From Daucus carota subsp. sativus (taxonomy: Eukaryota > Streptophyta > Magnoliopsida > Apiales > Apiaceae): DNA of 64,000 nucleotides. A model generated the notes under the pieces. It worked only from the letters and a program-made list of their open reading frames with translations, did no database searches and was not told where the DNA came from. Of the stretch, positions 61,210 to 64,000 are shown one piece after another (position 1 is the first letter of the stretch; the number at the start of each line of letters is the position of its first letter). The stretch lies in the NCBI RefSeq assembly GCF_001625215.2, contig NC_030385.2, positions 39,333,598 through 39,397,597 on the forward strand, written 5' to 3'. The translations under genes were made by a program, and so were the position numbers.

Positions 61210-62173
61210 CTTTTCTCTGCAACTTATAAGCAACTTATATGTTATGTAATCACTATATAAAATTGTGTGTCTTTTGTATGTGTAAAACAAGTTGTAAGTG
61301 TGAGTGTGTGGAACACTAACCGAGTGAGTACACTGGTTGATGGCCAAGTAATTATGTGTTACAAATCAAATACTAATAATAACGACGCAAATCTATACGC
61401 TAATATCCCAATTCCCATTCTACGATATACTATATTTTAAGATATTATGTTAAGAGTAATAATTTCTTACTTATGAAATATGCTATTTATATACTACGGA
61501 AATAATATTAAGAAATAGAATTTATCGATACTACTGGTCAAATATAGTATTTCTTAAAAAAAAATTAAAATTTACAAATGCGATGAATATTGAAATGAAA
61601 TATTTAATTAATTACTTGCGATTTCGAAAAATTATTATTACAAATTATTTGCACATCATGTTGCCTTGGATTTTATTGATCACACATTTTCATAATAATT
61701 AAAAAAGATTGTGTAGATGCTCGTAAATGTAATAAATTGAATTTCTAATATCAAGCTTGAGTTTGAATGTTTGCATATTGATTCAAGCTAAAGTGCTCAA
61801 CTCATGACAAATGTGAACATAGCTAAAAACTAAATATTATATATATAATTTAACTGTAGTTTAAATTAATAAATACAAATCAAAATTTAAACCAATATTT
61901 CAAGGAGAGTGGGGAGGTTCGTGGGACCTTGAATCCTAAGCTGGAGCTTGGTAAAGTCAATGCATGCGAGACCTATTGAGCAGGAGTAAAGCCTATTCAG
62001 ACAGGTTAGGATCCAGTATCGGATCTTGAGCTTTTTTGAAGTTCATTTAGACTTGTCCGAAGGAGGTTCTGGTGGACTCAAATTGGATTGACGGCATCGC
62101 GAAAAGTTCTAAGTGTGTGATGTCGTATAAAAAGTTAGCGATGACATTTAGAAAGTGGTTGACGTCGTATAGG

Positions 62174-62860
62174 TAGGGTTGGCACGGGAGCATTTCGGGG
62201 TCGGGAAGTGCTATCCTCGCCCCGATCTCCGAATCCAATACTCATCCCCGACCCCGCCCGGAACCCCGAATGGGGATTCTTTTCTTCCCCGATCCCCGCC
62301 CCGAACGGGAAACGGGAATCCCCGCAGGGATTCGGGGATATTTTAGTTTTTAATAAAAAAATAATTATTTTATAATATATAATATACTTTTTCAATAAAA
62401 AACAAACTACTAACTCATAATATACTAATAAAATGATATCATCTCATATTTTTAACATCAAATCATATTAATTTTGATTTATAATATAAATAAACGACAA
62501 TTTTAAATTTATTAAATATATTATATTACAATATAATAATAATCAATCAATAAAAATAAATATTATTTCTTAAGACTTTCATAATATTATAAAATGTATC
62601 TATTTTTAATAATATATTTAGTATAATATATAAATATATTATTATTTACATATAAATATATTATTATTTACATATATATACAATCGGGGTCGGGGATCGT
62701 GGCGGGGAGACACGAATCCCCGACCCCGCCCCGATCCCCGAATTTTTTTTAAATTTTCCCCGTTCACCGTCCCGACCCCGAAAAATTCCCCGAATCCCCT
62801 ACACAAACGGGGCGGGGATCGGATCGGGGTCGAGCGGGGAGGGGTGAATGCCCATCCCTA
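62174..62860. mobile_element. GC-rich hAT element at a second site, 687 bp
   Basis: The ends are TAGGGTTGGCACGGG and GAATGCCCATCCCTA, flanked by 8 bp CGTATAGG (62166-62173) and CATATAGG (62861-62868), 7 of 8 identical. The other spacers read GACGTCATATAGGACTAG without interruption, so the empty site is known. It belongs to the same family as the element in spacers 3-6 but is an independent insertion at another place in the unit. The 8 bp duplication supports the hAT assignment for the whole family. Confidence 0.85.
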
Positions 62861-62868
62861 CATATAGG

Positions 62869-64000
62869 ACCAGACATTCTGTTTATATAAAGATAATATC
62901 CTACCAAACTGCGTTTTCTCTTAACTTCTCGAGTCAACTTTGGTCAAAATTGAGATGAATAACCATAAAACTCAACTTAATACTCGTATAAAAATTTAAA
63001 TTAATGTAAAAGTAATTCATTTGCTTGATTCACTACATAATTAGTGTTTCAATTTCACAGTAACAAACATCAAAATGGCTAGATCTTTCAGATTATGATA
63101 TCTAGATCATGAATCATAATATTTTGTTGCGAACGATGAATACTTACCTGATAAAAAGATTGTTGATGTATAAATAAGTTCCGACTTTAGCTTGTTCAAT
63201 ATGGTCTGATATCTGATTGTATTCCGATCTTCAAACTATCTTCTTTTATGTTTTATTTCTATCCACTGAAATATAGAGCAAATGATATGATCTGCTACTT
63301 AAATGTACTACCGCAACGGTTATGTATCGTAACTGATGCATTTACCACGTAGCAGTTGGTGGATCTCATTTTAAATTGACACATTCGAAAACATACCGTT
63401 GGTTAATTATGTCCCACCTATCGTTATAATTGTCATATTTGAAAGAGAGACAAAATTTTAATAGAGCGGAGAAGACAAAATAAAGGACCGTTTGGCTTAA
63501 TTTAAAAAAATGTACTTATTGCTTATAAAGGTCTGTTTGGTGGTGCTGTTAAAAACTTTTGTGTTGTTAGAAAAAATGCTGATAAAAAATGTTGTTAATA
63601 AAATAAATGTTTGGTAATTTTTTTGATATCTGCATTTTTTGAGTAATATATAATTATATAATATATTTGGTCAGGTTGATATAGTGAATTTTATGACAAT
63701 TTCCCGTAAAAGCTGAAAAAGCAGTTTTTTCCAAAAATATGAAAAGACCTAATTTTCCTAAAAACAACTTTTGAGCTAAAAACTTACGTTTAGAAAAGTA
63801 GTTAGATTAATCAAACAAATTTTCACCTCCTCAGCAAAAAAAATTGATATTGGTGTCTACAACAGCAATGCCAAACGGTGCCTATGTGAGAAGTTACTTA
63901 TATGTGAAAAGTTACTTTTTAATTAATGTGTTTAGATAATATTTTTGATAGTTCTAAATTATTAAGTATAACAAATAAATAATATATAATAAAATTATCT
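62869..64000. repeat. Start of a further array unit, cut by the window edge
   Basis: The sequence after the hAT element follows the spacer of the other units (compare 54,934-56,073) with scattered substitutions. In copy 6's unit the zinc-finger stop codon lies 668 bp beyond the equivalent of position 64000. No gene is visible before the edge. Confidence 0.85.

Larger units (their letters stand above)
45806..64000. repeat. Tandem array of zinc-finger units (copies 4-7) with 7.8 kb dimer
   Basis: Start codons of copies 4-7 fall at 49475, 53398, 57286 and 61209, so the spacings are 3,923, 3,888 and 3,923 bp. Copies 4 and 6, and 5 and 7, are both exactly 7,811 bp apart. Spacer 3 matches spacer 5 and spacer 4 matches spacer 6, down to private features. 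The last spacer matches spacer 5 only up to about 61,806 and then diverges. Each unit holds one gene, about 2.2-2.4 kb of AT-rich spacer that I cannot assign, and one GC-rich hAT-like insertion. Confidence 0.93.

Noticed and set aside
43701-64000. Assembly duplication as explanation for the repeated zinc-finger units
   Set aside because: Not fully excluded, but spacers 3/5 and 4/6 differ by microsatellite length and single bases, and the last spacer is clearly distinct. Real tandem copies are therefore more likely. Long reads would settle it.

Overview
This is a 64 kb piece of AT-rich plant nuclear DNA. The genes point to a eudicot: a SOSEKI polarity protein, an ALP1-like domesticated transposase, cytosolic ribosomal protein uS8/S15a with a telo-box leader, and C1-2i C2H2 zinc-finger repressors with a C-terminal DLNLSP (EAR) motif. 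The transposons are plant types too (Stowaway, hAT, Mutator-like, and an Athila/Tat-type Gypsy LTR element). Species and family cannot be fixed from sequence alone.

Left part (1-23 kb), mostly single-copy. SOSEKI runs 567-3623 (+, four exons, 389 aa). The ALP1/PIF-Harbinger-derived gene runs 7740-13037 (+, two exons, 409 aa, 4.07 kb intron). RPS15a has its leader near 16.57 kb and its coding exons at 17900-18564 (+, 130 aa). Small non-autonomous elements lie between and within them: a 308 bp hAT MITE with a perfect 8 bp target duplication, a Stowaway-like element in the ALP1-like intron, and a 1.54 kb Mutator-like palindromic element.

Right part (20.9-64 kb), a zinc-finger gene cluster. Seven intact C2H2-EAR genes all lie on the minus strand. 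Two are diverged (A, 22689-23189; B, 28979-29482). Copy 3 is intermediate (43896-44438). Copies 4-7 (48930-49475, 52853-53398, 56741-57286, 60664-61209) encode the same 181-residue protein and sit about 3.9 kb apart. Copies 4+5 and 6+7 form a duplicated two-gene unit with an exact 7,811 bp offset. A recombination junction can be placed between about 53,754 and 53,995, which looks like recent unequal crossing-over. The window ends inside another unit, so the array probably continues.

Between genes B and 3 sits a nested insertion. A Mutator-like element (31121-43694, 9 bp target duplication) has itself been entered by an Athila/Tat-type LTR retrotransposon (31437-43173, 5 bp target duplication CCATA). 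The two 2.0 kb LTRs are almost identical, so this is a young insertion, although its gag-pro and pol frames are separated by a frameshift. Because the cluster is repetitive, most of its transposon insertions have an empty site in a sister unit, so they can be delimited to the base and put in order.

I found no tRNA, rRNA, CRISPR or bacterial features. Expression and function of individual genes are inferred from sequence only.
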